DNA of 64,000 nt from positions 3,045,638 to 3,109,637 of the forward strand of contig NC_017790.1 in NCBI RefSeq assembly GCF_000252445.1, in the 5' to 3' direction. Below the pieces are notes generated by a model. The model worked only from the letters and a program-made list of their open reading frames with translations, did no database searches and was not told the DNA's origin. The stretch is from Deinococcus gobiensis I-0. Its GTDB lineage: Bacteria; Deinococcota; Deinococci; Deinococcales; Deinococcaceae. The position numbers were made by a program, and so were the translations under genes. This document shows, piece by piece, positions 20,353-30,894 of the stretch (positions are counted from its first letter, which is position 1; every line of letters starts with the position of its first letter).

Positions 20353-20971
20353 TGACGGCTGGTGCCCCGACCCCCGAAGCCCAGCTTCAGGAAACACAGC
20401 TTCAGGAAACACAGCTTCAGGAAACACAGTGGCCCCGCTGGGAGATCTTCAAGCAGGACACGGCCGCTCGTCCCCTCCAGGCGGTGGGCAGCGTCCATGC
20501 CGGCGACCCCGAACACGCCCTGCTCACGGCGCGCAACGTCTTCGTGCGGCGGCCGGCAGCCGTGAGCCTGTGGGCGGTGCGCGAGGACGACCTGCTCACC
20601 GCGACCCCCGAGGCCCTCGCCACGCACCCGGAGCTGCTGGCGACCCCCGGCGAGGCGGGCCGCTACCAGGTGGGCATCAAGGCGACGGCCAAGCGCAGCA
20701 TGACCTTCGTGGACCTCGTGGGCGCGGTCGAGGCGAGCGGCCCTGGCGACGCGCTGGGGCAGGCGCGGGCGCTGCACCCGGACGCGCTGGCGTGGCAGGT
20801 CTTCGCCGAGGCGGCGGCCGTCAAGAGCGACGCCAGCCCCGAGACGGTCGAGAGCTGGTTCGCCCCGGCGCGGGACAAGACCTACAAGCAGCAGCAGTTC
20901 TACGGCGTGATTGGCCGGCACGTCTCGGCGTTCAAGCAGTCGGGCAAGCCCGCCCAAGCCGAGGAGACCCC

Positions 20972-20975
<4 letters not shown>
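20352..20975 (+). CDS. paaB: Phenylacetyl-CoA epoxidase subunit PaaB, long form
   Basis: A 207-residue structural subunit that links PaaA/PaaC dimers in the epoxidase. The N-terminal core, [20 protein letters not shown] (residues about 27-46), is family-typical; a second block [14 protein letters not shown] begins near residue 103. The enteric protein is only about 95 residues, so this form is about twice the length. Residues 11-26 consist of three QLQET repeats plus Gln, coded by a perfect 15-bp tandem repeat, a likely recent expansion in a flexible tail. Start ATG 20352 overlaps the paaA stop; its own stop overlaps paaC (ATGA). Confidence 0.9.
20382..20426 (+). repeat. Three perfect 15-bp tandem repeats inside paaB
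   Basis: CAGCTTCAGGAAACA occurs three times without a mismatch at 20382-20396, 20397-20411 and 20412-20426, followed by CAG. Each unit is in frame and codes QLQET. The identity at third codon positions indicates recent slippage expansion. Copy number may differ between strains. Confidence 0.95.
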
Positions 20976-21765
<790 letters not shown>

Positions 21766-21769
<4 letters not shown>

Positions 21770-22284
21770 GCGTGCCCCAGCCCCGGCAAATCCCTGCCGC
21801 GCCCCTGACCCCCAAGGCCGTCTGGGCCGCGCTGAGTGGGGTGCCCGACCCGGAGATTCCGGTCGTGTCCATCACGGACATGGGCATGGTGCGTGCCGTG
21901 CAGGTGCGCGGCGGAGCGGTGGAGGTCACCTTTACCCCGACCTTCAGCGGGTGCCCGGCGCTGCACACCATCCGCGCAGGCATCGAGGAGGCGGTGCGGG
22001 GGCTGGGGGCCGCCGAGGTGGAGGTGCGCAGCACGCTCACGCCGCCCTGGACGACCGACTGGATCGCCGAGGACGCCCGCGAAAGACTGCGCGAGTACGG
22101 CATCGCACCTCCGGCTCCGGCGGGCGACACGGGCCTGATCCAGCTCACGCCCGAGACCACGCGCTGCCCCCGCTGCGCGAGTTTCGACGTGCGCCTCACC
22201 GCCAGTTTCGGGCCGACGCTGTGCAAGCGGCTGTACGTGTGCAACGCCTGCCAGGAGCCCTTCGAGGGTTTCAAGTCGGTCTAG
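21766..22284 (+). CDS. paaD: Phenylacetyl-CoA epoxidase maturation/electron-transfer subunit PaaD
   Basis: A 172-residue MIP18/SufT-like protein required for epoxidase activity. The N-terminal domain ([17 protein letters not shown], residues about 26-42, and [11 protein letters not shown] near 60-70) is that of iron-sulfur assembly factors. The C-terminus is a zinc-ribbon-like element with Cys134, Cys137, Cys153, Cys159 and Cys162. GTG at 21766 overlaps the paaC stop (GTGA); a GTG one codon earlier is also possible. The reductase paaE is not found after it, so electron supply must be coded elsewhere. Confidence 0.92.
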
Positions 22285-22412
22285 AGTCCTCCGCGCCCCC
22301 GGCTTCCTCAACGCCGCTTGACCGCGCCCTCACACCCGGCTGACAGGAAGTGCCTACCCTGAGGGGGACTTACACAGTTCAACCCGGCCGGGTGAAGTCG
22401 GGCAGCACCACC

Positions 22413-22436
22413 GCTCCGTCCAGGCGGAGCTTTTTT
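22413..22436 (+). terminator. Intrinsic terminator after the paa operon
   Basis: GCTCCG and CGGAGC pair around a 6-nt loop and are followed by six T (22431-22436), a textbook Rho-independent terminator about 130 nt past paaD. The intervening stretch holds TACCCT at 22355-22360 and a second inverted repeat (CCCGG/CCGGG, 22383-22392), so a short independent RNA ending here is possible but unproven. Confidence 0.88.
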
Positions 22437-22458
22437 CATGCGCCTCCTGGCCCGCGCC

Positions 22459-23109
<651 letters not shown>

Positions 23110-23151
23110 CGTCACCACTGTACCGGCCCCGCCCGGGCGCACACTGGGGGC

Positions 23152-25227
23152 ATGACGAGGCAGCCCCTCCCCCTCCCGCGCCGCGTCCGGCGCCCGCCCT
23201 TTTCCGGCTTTCCGGCCCTCCTGTATCTGGCCTTCACGGGGTCGGCCCTGGCCTCGGCCACCGAGGGCCACAGCGGCCCGCCCGCCTTCATGGCCCAGCT
23301 CACGCTGCTGCTGCTCGTGGCGGGGGCCACGGCCTTCGCGTCGTTCCGGCTAGGGCTGGTGCCCATCATCGGCTTCCTGTTCGCCGGGGTGCTGGCGGGG
23401 CCGTCGGCGCTGGGCATCATCGACGACCCGGCCCTCATCGGCGCGGCGTCCGAGATCGGGGTGATGCTGCTGCTCTTCACCATCGGCATCGAGTTCAGTC
23501 TCGACAAGCTCGCGCGCATCTTCCGGCTGATCTTCGTGGGCGGCGGCCTTCAGGTGGTCCTGACGGTCGCGGCGGCCACGGCCGCGCTGCTGGCCTTCGG
23601 GGTCAGCCTGCCCAACGCCGTGTTCACGGGCTTTCTGCTCAGCCTGTCGAGCACCGCCATCGTCACCAAGATCCTGGAGTCGCGCGGCGGTGTGGGCTCG
23701 CCCACCGGGCAGGCCAGCCTGGGCATCCTGATTTTTCAGGACCTCGCGGTGGTGGTCATGGTGCTGCTCGTGCCCATGCTCGCCGGGCAGGGGGGCGGCG
23801 CGGGCGGGCTGGTGGTGGCGCTGCTCAAGGCGGGCGGCATCGTGGCGGCGGTGCTGCTGCTCGCCCGGCGGGTGGTGCCGAAACTGCTGGAAGTGGTCGC
23901 GCGCACCTGCTCGCAGGAGATTTTCCTGCTCAGCACGCTGGCGCTGTGTTTCGCCACCGCCTACCTGACCAGCCTCGCCGGGGTCAGCCTGGCGCTCGGG
24001 GCCTTCCTGGCCGGGCTGCTCGTCAGCGAGAGCCGTTTCGGGCGGCAGGCCTTCGGAGAAATCCTGCCCCTACAGATTCTGTTCAGCGCGGCATTTTTCC
24101 TGTCGGTGGGCTTGCAGCTCGACCTGGGCTTCCTGTGGACGCACCTGCCCCTGGTTCTGGGGGCCGTGGCCGCCTTCGCCGTGCTCAAGGCGCTCGCGGC
24201 GACCCTCAGCGTGCGGCTGCTGGGGTTCCCGCTGGCGACCGCCGCCGCGACCGGCTGGCTGCTGGCGCAGGTCGGCGAGTTCTCGTTCGTGCTGGAGAGC
24301 AGCGGGCGGGCGCTGGGCCTCAGTCCGGCCGGCCTGGGCGAGACGGGCACCCAGACCTTCATCGCCGCGACGGTGCTGCTCATGGCCCTCACGCCGGTCA
24401 TGGCGACCCTGGGCGAACGCCTAGGCGCCCTGGGCCGCGCGCGCCCCGCACCCACCGCCGCGCCCGCCGAAGCCCCCACCCGGGCCGAGCCCAACCCCGA
24501 GGCCCCGCTGGCACACCTGAGCGGGCACGTGCTGGTGGCAGGTTTCGGGGACCACGCGCGGCGGCTGGTCAAGGGGCTGGCGGCGCAGCAGGTCCCGTTC
24601 GGGGTGCTGACCCTCAGTCCGGACGGGGCCGCGCAGGTCGCCGCGCACGGGCATCCGGTCCTCATCGGGGACTACGCCCGCGCCGGGCTGCTGGGCGACG
24701 CCGGGCTGGCCTCGGCCCGCGCGCTGGTGGTCCTCGACGACGTCCCGGAGATGACGGCGCGGGTGGTCGGCGTGGCCCGCACCCTGAATCCGGGCCTGAC
24801 CATCGTGGCCCACACCGACGGGCCCGAGGAGGTCGCGGCCCTGCGCGGCCTGGGGGCCACCCACGTCCTGACGAGCACCGACGCCGTGGCGCGCGGCGCG
24901 CTGAACCGCCTGGGCCTGCTGCCGCCGCCCAGCACGCCCCCCATGACCCTGAGCCCCGAGCAGCGCGGCATGTGCAGCCACGCCCACAGCGTCACCGTGG
25001 TCCATCCGCAGAGCACCGACACCTGCCCGGAATGTGTGGCGCTGGGCGACGCCTGGGTCCACCTGCGGGTGTGCATGTCCTGCGGGCACACCGGCTGCTG
25101 CGACTCCTCGCCCAACCGCCATGCCAGCGCCCACGCGCGGGCCAGCGGCCACCCCATCATCCGCAGCCTGGAGGCGGGCGAGCCCTGGGCCTACTGCTAC
25201 CCCGACGACCTGACCGCCCCCCGCTAA
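23152..25227 (+). CDS. CPA2 monovalent cation/proton antiporter fused to RCK and UBP-type zinc-finger domains
   Basis: A 691-residue fusion. Residues about 45-420 form a KefB-like Na+/H+ (or K+/H+) exchanger with about 12 helices, including [12 protein letters not shown] and the FQDLAVV motif. Residues about 458-590 are a TrkA-N Rossmann domain ([18 protein letters not shown]) expected to sense nucleotide. Residues about 607-685 are a UBP-type zinc finger: ligand pattern CSH, CPEC, CMSCG, CC, then a His cluster ending in GHPIIRS and PWAYCYPDD. In eukaryotes that finger binds the ubiquitin C-terminal tail; here its ligand is unknown. CACACT lies 6 nt before ATG 23152. Confidence 0.88.
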   Translation: MTRQPLPLPRRVRRPPFSGFPALLYLAFTGSALASATEGHSGPPAFMAQLTLLLLVAGATAFASFRLGLVPIIGFLFAGVLAGPSALGIIDDPALIGAASEIGVMLLLFTIGIEFSLDKLARIFRLIFVGGGLQVVLTVAAATAALLAFGVSLPNAVFTGFLLSLSSTAIVTKILESRGGVGSPTGQASLGILIFQDLAVVVMVLLVPMLAGQGGGAGGLVVALLKAGGIVAAVLLLARRVVPKLLEVVARTCSQEIFLLSTLALCFATAYLTSLAGVSLALGAFLAGLLVSESRFGRQAFGEILPLQILFSAAFFLSVGLQLDLGFLWTHLPLVLGAVAAFAVLKALAATLSVRLLGFPLATAAATGWLLAQVGEFSFVLESSGRALGLSPAGLGETGTQTFIAATVLLMALTPVMATLGERLGALGRARPAPTAAPAEAPTRAEPNPEAPLAHLSGHVLVAGFGDHARRLVKGLAAQQVPFGVLTLSPDGAAQVAAHGHPVLIGDYARAGLLGDAGLASARALVVLDDVPEMTARVVGVARTLNPGLTIVAHTDGPEEVAALRGLGATHVLTSTDAVARGALNRLGLLPPPSTPPMTLSPEQRGMCSHAHSVTVVHPQSTDTCPECVALGDAWVHLRVCMSCGHTGCCDSSPNRHASAHARASGHPIIRSLEAGEPWAYCYPDDLTAPR

Positions 25228-25242
25228 GCCTGCCCGGAACTT

Positions 25243-25272
25243 TTGTCAAAGGGGGGACAGCTGTGCTAGACT
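25243..25272 (+). promoter_or_regulatory. Promoter of rpmF
   Basis: TTGTCA (25243-25248) and TAGACT (25267-25272) are separated by 18 nt, a good vegetative promoter. It starts 15 nt after the antiporter stop and would give a leader of about 100 nt before rpmF. Confidence 0.7.
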
Positions 25273-25381
25273 CCCGGCTGTTGTCTCGCCCGAACCTGCC
25301 CCCAGGGTGCGGGCTGAGAATCTGCCCCGGCGCAGAAATACAGCAAATTACACAGCGCCCGGCGGCTCCAGGAGAAAGAAC

Positions 25382-25564
<183 letters not shown>

Positions 25565-25582
25565 TCTCCGCACCCACCAGAA

Positions 25583-25609
25583 GGCTCCCGTCCGCGGGGG
25601 CCTTTTTTT
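25583..25609 (+). terminator. Intrinsic terminator of rpmF
   Basis: GGCTCCC pairs with GGGGGCC (one G-T pair) around a short loop and is followed by seven T at 25603-25609, 19 nt after the rpmF stop. Confidence 0.88.
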
Positions 25610-25677
25610 GTGCATGGCGGGGCCGCTTCGCCAGATCCTCCGGCCTGGAGGCGGCTCTCCCGGCCCGGAGCATAGGC

Positions 25678-25706
25678 TTGACGCCGCCTGCATACCGCGC
25701 TATTCT
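25678..25706 (+). promoter_or_regulatory. Promoter of twin element, copy 1
   Basis: TTGACG (25678-25683), a 17-nt spacer and TATTCT (25701-25706) make a near-consensus vegetative promoter. The spacer ends in CTGCATACCGCGC, identical to copy 2, although promoter spacers are normally free to drift. Transcription would meet the terminator at 25716 almost at once. Confidence 0.75.
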
Positions 25707-25715
25707 CTTTTTATC

Positions 25716-25739
25716 ACCGTCCGAAAGGGCGGTTTTTTT
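25716..25739 (+). terminator. Terminator of twin element, copy 1
   Basis: ACCGTCC and GGGCGGT form a 7-bp stem (one G-T pair) with a GAAA tetraloop, followed by a run of seven T. The stem begins only 9 nt after the -10 box, so the predicted transcript (starting near 25712) is under 30 nt. Confidence 0.85.
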
Positions 25740-25855
25740 ATGGATTGCTCGGAGAGGTCAGGTCATGTCGCCCTGCCTCCCCTCCCTCGCCCTCCTCTGC
25801 GCCGACAGGCCACCCCGACCCCTACCCAGGGTGCATAGATCGGCTGCCGACTGCC

Positions 25856-25883
25856 AAAAATCACCGTTTGAGACGTGGTTTTT
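25856..25883 (+). terminator. Third, divergent hairpin between the twin elements
   Basis: AAAAATCAC (25856-25864) pairs with GTGGTTTTT (25875-25883) with one G-T pair, with A-rich and T-rich outer arms, so it could terminate transcription from either side. The core ATCACCG..GAGA..GG..TTTTT lines up with the two twin terminators, suggesting a decayed third copy. No promoter hexamers are seen at the matching distance upstream. Confidence 0.5.
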
Positions 25884-25901
25884 CCGTTCGAATGGCTGGA
25901 A

Positions 25902-25930
25902 TTGACAGGGGCTGCATACCGCGCTATAGT
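25902..25930 (+). promoter_or_regulatory. Promoter of twin element, copy 2
   Basis: TTGACA (25902-25907, perfect consensus), a 17-nt spacer and TATAGT (25925-25930). The spacer shares CTGCATACCGCGC with copy 1. It may also supply read-through transcription of the AIM24 gene that starts at 26017. Confidence 0.8.
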
Positions 25931-25939
25931 TTTTCTATC

Positions 25940-25962
25940 ACCGTCCGAGAGGGCGGTTTTTT
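25940..25962 (+). terminator. Terminator of twin element, copy 2
   Basis: ACCGTCC and GGGCGGT with a GAGA tetraloop (GNRA kept relative to copy 1) and a T-run at 25957-25962. It lies 9 nt after the -10 box, the same spacing as copy 1, and 54 nt before the AIM24 start, where it could act as an attenuator. Confidence 0.85.
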
Positions 25963-26016
25963 CGTCTGTCTCTTGGAGGTGGGAACCCGGCACGGCTCCG
26001 GCGCGTACCCCCCGGC

Positions 26017-26790
26017 ATGGAATGGACCTGGACAGCCGCAGTGGAACGCGAGCTCGCTTTCGGCAGCGCGCGCATGGAAGTGCTGGAATACACGGCCTCG
26101 CCGCTGGAAAAGCCCCTGAGCGGCTTTCATCAGTCGCTGAGCCGCCCGCCGCGCTCGCGGCAGCTGGCGGTGCATGTCGCCGGGGGCGAGGCCACCCTGG
26201 AACCGGGCGCGCTGCAATACCTGCGCGGCGACCTGGAGATGCAGGCCACGAACGCGGGCGGGGGCAGCGGCCTGGGCGGTTTCCTGCGCGGCGCGGTGAC
26301 GGCCGCCGCGACCGGCGAGGGCCTGTACAAGACGGCCTACCGGGGTCAGGGCGTCATCTACACCGAGCCGACGCGCCAGCACCTGCTGCTGGGGCAACTG
26401 GAAGACGACACCCTGATCGTGGACGACGGGGCCTTCGTGGCCTGCGTGGGCAACCTGACGGTGGGGCGGCACGTGAACCACGGCTTCGCCAACGCGGTCG
26501 GCAGCGGCGAGGGCCGCGTGCAGCCCAAGCTGAGCGGCTCGGGCCTCTTCGCCCTGCAAAGCCCGGTGCCGCCTGAGGAGTTTCAGGTGCTGGAACTGCG
26601 CGGCGACACCCTGAAGGTGGACGGCAACCTCGTCGTCGCCTACACGGGTGGCCTCCAGATGAGCGTGGAGCGCAGCTCGCGTGGGCTGCTGGGCAGCGCC
26701 AAGACCGGGGAGGGCTTCGTGCAGGTGTACCGGGGCAGCGGCCACCTGTGGCTGGCCCCCACGCTGCCGCTGCACGGCGTGCAGGTCTAG
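26017..26790 (+). CDS. AIM24 family protein
   Basis: A 257-residue protein of the AIM24/TIGR00266 family, a double beta-sandwich fold with repeated Gly-rich strands ([19 protein letters not shown] near residue 100, [18 protein letters not shown] near 235). Bacterial members are of unknown function; the fungal homologue is a mitochondrial inner-membrane protein tied to cristae organisation. No signal peptide or helix is present. Good ribosome-binding sequence is lacking near the ATG; GTACCCC about 7 nt upstream is a poor -10. Its expression may depend on the promoter at 25902 with attenuation. A BCS1-like ATPase follows. Confidence 0.85.
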   Translation: MEWTWTAAVERELAFGSARMEVLEYTASPLEKPLSGFHQSLSRPPRSRQLAVHVAGGEATLEPGALQYLRGDLEMQATNAGGGSGLGGFLRGAVTAAATGEGLYKTAYRGQGVIYTEPTRQHLLLGQLEDDTLIVDDGAFVACVGNLTVGRHVNHGFANAVGSGEGRVQPKLSGSGLFALQSPVPPEEFQVLELRGDTLKVDGNLVVAYTGGLQMSVERSSRGLLGSAKTGEGFVQVYRGSGHLWLAPTLPLHGVQV

Positions 26791-26937
26791 GCCACCCGGC
26801 GCACGGCGGTCCCCGCCAGTCGGCGCAGGCGCGCGGGTGGGGGCGGGGCTAGGGTAGAGACAAGAGACACGCCGGACCCGGCCGCGACCGGCCCCGGTCC
26901 TCCTTTCCTCTCCACTGCCCCGTCGGGGTGCCCCCAG

Positions 26938-26970
26938 GTCCGGCCGGGGCACGCCCGCCCCTGGCCGGAC
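26938..26970 (+). promoter_or_regulatory. Strong GC hairpin in the leader of the BCS1-like gene
   Basis: GTCCGGCC GGGG (26938-26949) pairs with CCCC and GGCCGGAC (26958-26970) around an 8-nt loop, with one bulged T. It ends 6 nt before the start codon, where it would occlude ribosome access in the mRNA. A weaker GGACC/GGTCC repeat lies upstream. No known riboswitch fold was recognised. Confidence 0.6.
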
Positions 26971-26976
26971 CCCGCC

Positions 26977-28356
26977 ATGACCCCCTTCCCTGACCTGACC
27001 ACCCCCCTCGGCGGCCTGTGGCACGAGCTGCACCGCGCCGTCACCCAGACCCTCGCCCACAACGAACTCGCCCAGGGCGGCCTGATGATCGCGGCCCTGA
27101 GCGCCCTGGCGGTGTACGCCCGCAGCCTGCCCACCCAGCTCTGGACCCGCCTGAAGAATCGCTACACCCTGACCCTGGAGGTGCAGGGCGACGACGCGGC
27201 CTTTCCCTGGCTGGCGGCGTGGCTCGCGGCGCAGCCCACCGGGCGGCACCTGCGACACCTGGGCGTCGTGACCCGCTTCAACGAGCAGATGGGCGGCCAG
27301 AACCTGACACTGGGCACCGACCGCGACGGCGACGACGTGAACGTGCGCCTCGTGCCGCTGAGCGGGCAGGTGCTGCTGCGCTACCGGGGCCACTGGCTGC
27401 TCGCGCGCCCCAGCCGCCAGAAGCGCGAGGGCCAGAGCGGCCACACGCTGGGCTATGCGCACAGCCTGACCTTCCGGATGCTGGCCGGGGCGCGCGGCGC
27501 GGTGCCGGAGCTGCTGCGCGAGGCCTACGACTTCACGGCGGGCCGGGCCGACGGCCGGGTCGAGATTCATATTCCGTACTCCGACAGCTGGAACCTCGCC
27601 GAGCGCCGGGCGGCCCGCCCACTGGACACGCTGATCTACGGCGGCACGCTGCTGGACGACCTGCACACCGACCTGAGCGGCTTTTTCGCCGACCGCGAAT
27701 GGTACGCGGGCATGGGCATCCCGTACCGCCGGGGCTACCTGCTGCACGGCCCGCCCGGCAACGGCAAGAGCAGCCTGGTCGCGGCGCTGGCGGGGGCCTT
27801 CGGGCTGAACGTGTGCGTGCTGAACCTCGCCGCGCCCGACCTGAGCGACGACCGCCTGGGCAGCCTCCTGAACAACCTGCCGCGCCGCTCGCTGCTGCTC
27901 CTTGAAGATATCGACGCCGTGTTCCTGGGCCGTGAACCGCGCGCGCCGACCGTCAAGCTCAGTTTCAACGGGCTGCTCAACGCCCTGGACGGCGTGGCGG
28001 CGGGCGAGGGCCGCGTGACCTTCATGACCACCAACGACCTCGCGGGGCTGGACCCGGCCCTGATCCGCCCCGGCCGCGCCGACCGCCACCTCCTCATCGG
28101 GAACGCGGGCCGCGCCCAGATCGCGGGGATGCTGCGCCGCTTCTGGCCGGCGTGGAGCGCGCAGGAGGCGGACGCCCTGGCCGCGCGACTGCCTGAAGGC
28201 CAGCTGAGCATGGCCCGCGTGCAGGAATACCTGCTGGAGCGCCGGGGCGACGAGGCGGCGGTGACGCGCGACTGGTCGCAGCTCGCCGGGCCGACCCCTG
28301 GGCCGGCCGCCGGACCCCAGGGCTGCCCCACCCGGCTGAAGCTGCTGGCCGGATAG
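26977..28356 (+). CDS. BCS1-like AAA+ ATPase
   Basis: A 459-residue AAA+ protein with the architecture of mitochondrial BCS1: an N-terminal hydrophobic segment (about 33-50), a BCS1-specific domain (about 50-215) and one AAA+ module with Walker [11 protein letters not shown] (about 255-264), Walker [12 protein letters not shown] (about 304-314), sensor TTND and second-region RPGRADRH. Mitochondrial BCS1 moves the folded Rieske iron-sulfur protein across the inner membrane; bacterial homologues are poorly studied. ATG 26977 is preceded by a strong hairpin rather than a clear ribosome-binding site. It sits beside an AIM24 gene. Confidence 0.88.
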   Translation: MTPFPDLTTPLGGLWHELHRAVTQTLAHNELAQGGLMIAALSALAVYARSLPTQLWTRLKNRYTLTLEVQGDDAAFPWLAAWLAAQPTGRHLRHLGVVTRFNEQMGGQNLTLGTDRDGDDVNVRLVPLSGQVLLRYRGHWLLARPSRQKREGQSGHTLGYAHSLTFRMLAGARGAVPELLREAYDFTAGRADGRVEIHIPYSDSWNLAERRAARPLDTLIYGGTLLDDLHTDLSGFFADREWYAGMGIPYRRGYLLHGPPGNGKSSLVAALAGAFGLNVCVLNLAAPDLSDDRLGSLLNNLPRRSLLLLEDIDAVFLGREPRAPTVKLSFNGLLNALDGVAAGEGRVTFMTTNDLAGLDPALIRPGRADRHLLIGNAGRAQIAGMLRRFWPAWSAQEADALAARLPEGQLSMARVQEYLLERRGDEAAVTRDWSQLAGPTPGPAAGPQGCPTRLKLLAG

Positions 28357-28483
28357 AGGGCGGCGCCAGGACCTGCGGCACCGACCTCCGGCGAGCACGC
28401 CGCCCGGCCCCTCTCCTGGCCCGGCCGGGCGGCCGGCAGGCCACACCCCACCCTCCGCTCCCCCCATGCTCTACCCTGCCGGA

Positions 28484-29395
28484 GTGAACGCCGCCCCCGC
28501 CCGCCGCCCCCAGACCATCGACGCCCTCTCGCTGGGGGCCATTCTGGTCACCATCGTGTTCTGGGCCTCGGCGTTCGCGGGTATCCGTGCGGGGCTGGAG
28601 GCCTTCTCGCCGGGGCACCTGACGCTGTACCGCTTCCTGGTGGCGAGCGCGGCCCTGGGGATCTTCGCGGTCGTGACGCGCATTCCGCTGCCTGCCCCGG
28701 CCGACCTGGGACGCATCGCGGGGCTGAGCCTGTTCGGCATCACGCTGTACCACCTGTGTCTGAACTACGGCGAGCTGAGCGTACCCGCCGGCACCGCCAG
28801 CCTGATCATCGCGGCGGGGCCGGTCATCACGGCGCTGCTGGCGACCCGCTTCGGCGGCGAGCGCCTCAACCGCCTGGGCTGGCTGGGCACGCTGGTCAGC
28901 CTGGGCGGCGTGGCGCTGATCGTGCTGGGCAGCGGCCAGAACGTGAACTTCACGCGCGGCGCGCTGCTGATCCTGGCGGCGGCGCTCTTTACCAGCGTGT
29001 ACTTCGTGTTCCAGAAACCGCTGCTGCGGCGCATGAACCCGCTGCACTTCACGGTCTGGAGCCTGCTGCTGGGCACGGTGCCGCTGCTGGCCTTCCTGCC
29101 GGGCTTCGGGGCCGAGCTGCGCGCGGCTCCGCTGGGGGCGCATCTCGCGGCCATCTACATCGGGCTGTTTCCGGCGGCCCTGGCCTACCTCACCTGGACC
29201 TTCGCGCTCTCGCGGGTGCCGGCCAGCACGACCACCTCGTTCCTGTACATCAGCCCCGTGTTCGCCATCCTGATCGGCTGGCTGTGGCTGGGCGAGGTGC
29301 CCCACCTGATCAGCGTGGTGGGGGGCCTCATCGCCATCGTGGGCGTGGTGCTGGTCAACACGCTGGGGCGGCCACGTGCAGGGGCCGGGGCATGA
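28484..29395 (+). CDS. EamA/DMT family transporter
   Basis: A 303-residue drug/metabolite transporter with ten hydrophobic helices in two EamA repeats (about 15-140 and 155-295), of the RhaT/YdcZ-like exporter group that moves amino acids, nucleosides or drugs. GTG at 28484 is preferred to ATG 28466 because TACCCT lies 6 nt before it (leaderless). Its stop overlaps the next gene's ATG by 4 bp, so it is cotranscribed with the fused ABC transporter, which may mean related substrates. Confidence 0.87.
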   Translation: MNAAPARRPQTIDALSLGAILVTIVFWASAFAGIRAGLEAFSPGHLTLYRFLVASAALGIFAVVTRIPLPAPADLGRIAGLSLFGITLYHLCLNYGELSVPAGTASLIIAAGPVITALLATRFGGERLNRLGWLGTLVSLGGVALIVLGSGQNVNFTRGALLILAAALFTSVYFVFQKPLLRRMNPLHFTVWSLLLGTVPLLAFLPGFGAELRAAPLGAHLAAIYIGLFPAALAYLTWTFALSRVPASTTTSFLYISPVFAILIGWLWLGEVPHLISVVGGLIAIVGVVLVNTLGRPRAGAGA

Positions 29396-30894
29396 CCACG
29401 CTGCACGCCGCCCCGCCCGTGCCCGACGCGGCCGACTCGCCCATCCGGCTGGAACACGTGTGCGTGCGCCTGGGAGGCGAGCAGATTCTCGACGACGTGA
29501 CGCTGGACGTGCGCCGGGGCGAGTTCCTGGCGCTGATCGGGCCGTCGGGCGGCGGCAAGAGCACCCTCCTGCGCGTGATCGCCGGGCTGCTGCGCCCCGA
29601 ACGCGGCGTGGTGGCGACCCGCTCGCAGCCCGCGCTGGTCTTTCAGGACTACCGGCTGCTGCCCTGGCGCACGGCGCTGCGCAACGTGAAGTTGCCGGCC
29701 GACCTGGGCAGCGGCGGCGGCACCTCGGCCCCCGAGGCGCTGCATCTGGTCGGCATGGACGCCTACGCGGGCTACTTTCCGGCCGAACTCTCGGGCGGGA
29801 TGCGCGCGCGCGTGGCCCTGGCGCGCGCGATTGCCCAGAGCGGCGACGTGCTGCTGCTCGACGAGCCCTTCGCGGCCCTCGACGCCCTGGTGCGCGAGCG
29901 CTTCAACACCGAACTGCGCCACCTGCACGAGAAGACCGGCCGCACGACCGTCCTCGTCACGCACTCGATCCGCGAGGCGGTGTGGCTGGCCGACCGGGTG
30001 GCGGTGCTGCGCGGCGGGAAGATCGTGGAGATCCTGGACACGCGGGGCGAGGGCCGCGCGAGCGCCTACACCGAGGGCCTCGAAGCCCACCTGCGCGGCG
30101 TGCTGGGCGTGGGTGACAGCACCCGTCTGCGCGCGGCGGCCAGCCGGCCCGAGCGGGTGTCGTGGGGGCTGCCGCTGCTGGCCATCGCGCTGGGCTTCGG
30201 GCTGTGGCAGCTCGCGGCCGTGCGCCTGAACCAGCCGCTGCTGCTGCCGACCCCGGCGGCCGTGTGGGCCAAGCTGGTCGCGGGCGAGGCGGTGCTGTTC
30301 GGGGCCCTGTGGATCACGGCGCGCACGGCGCTGCTGGGCACGCTGCTGGGCGCGCTGGCCGGGGTCCTGATCGGCTACCCGCTGGCGCGCTGGCGGGCGC
30401 TGGAACGTTTCCTGAGCCCGTTCATCGTCGCGTCGCAGAGCACGCCCATCGTCATCCTCGCGCCGCTGCTGGTGTCGTGGCTGGGCTACGGGCTGCTGCC
30501 CTCGGTCATCGTGTCGGCCCTGAGCGCGCTGTACCCGGTCCTCATCGCCGTGATCGTGGGTGTACGCGAGGTGGACCGCACCTACCACGAGCTGTTCAGC
30601 AGCCTTCGGGCGACCTTCTGGCAGCGGCTCACGCACCTGGAGCTGCCCGGCGCGCTGCCGGTCATGCTCGGCGGCCTGCGGCTGGCGGCCAGCCTCGCCC
30701 TGATCGGCGCGGTCGTGTGGGAATTCACCGACTCGAACCAGCGCGGACTGGGCTTTCAGGTGCAACAGGCGGGCACCTACTACGACAAGGCCACGCAGTT
30801 CGCGGCCATCGCGCTGCTGGTGCTGTTCGGGGTGGCGCTCTACAGCCTCGTGACACTGCTGGAGCAGCGGGTGATGCGGCGGCGGGGGCGGTAG
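29392..30894 (+). CDS. Fused ABC ATPase-permease of the nitrate/sulfonate/thiamine-precursor type
   Basis: A 500-residue single polypeptide joining two parts normally coded separately. Residues about 18-225 are the ATPase: Walker [10 protein letters not shown] (about 49-57), signature LSGGM (about 135), Walker [14 protein letters not shown] (about 152-164). Residues about 255-500 are a six-helix permease of the BPD_transp_1 type with the EAA loop ([20 protein letters not shown]). The closest pattern is SsuB+SsuC, TauBC or ThiZ+ThiX for sulfonates, taurine, nitrate or pyrimidine precursors. No substrate-binding protein is adjacent, so specificity is open. ATG 29392 overlaps the EamA stop. Confidence 0.87.
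   Translation: MTTLHAAPPVPDAADSPIRLEHVCVRLGGEQILDDVTLDVRRGEFLALIGPSGGGKSTLLRVIAGLLRPERGVVATRSQPALVFQDYRLLPWRTALRNVKLPADLGSGGGTSAPEALHLVGMDAYAGYFPAELSGGMRARVALARAIAQSGDVLLLDEPFAALDALVRERFNTELRHLHEKTGRTTVLVTHSIREAVWLADRVAVLRGGKIVEILDTRGEGRASAYTEGLEAHLRGVLGVGDSTRLRAAASRPERVSWGLPLLAIALGFGLWQLAAVRLNQPLLLPTPAAVWAKLVAGEAVLFGALWITARTALLGTLLGALAGVLIGYPLARWRALERFLSPFIVASQSTPIVILAPLLVSWLGYGLLPSVIVSALSALYPVLIAVIVGVREVDRTYHELFSSLRATFWQRLTHLELPGALPVMLGGLRLAASLALIGAVVWEFTDSNQRGLGFQVQQAGTYYDKATQFAAIALLVLFGVALYSLVTLLEQRVMRRRGR

Noticed and set aside
20382..20426. CRISPR-like repeat
   Set aside because: Units are contiguous, without spacers, and in frame within paaB.
22383..22396. CCCGG/CCGGG inverted repeat as a terminator
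   Set aside because: No T-run follows; the adjacent hairpin at 22413 with six T is the clear terminator.
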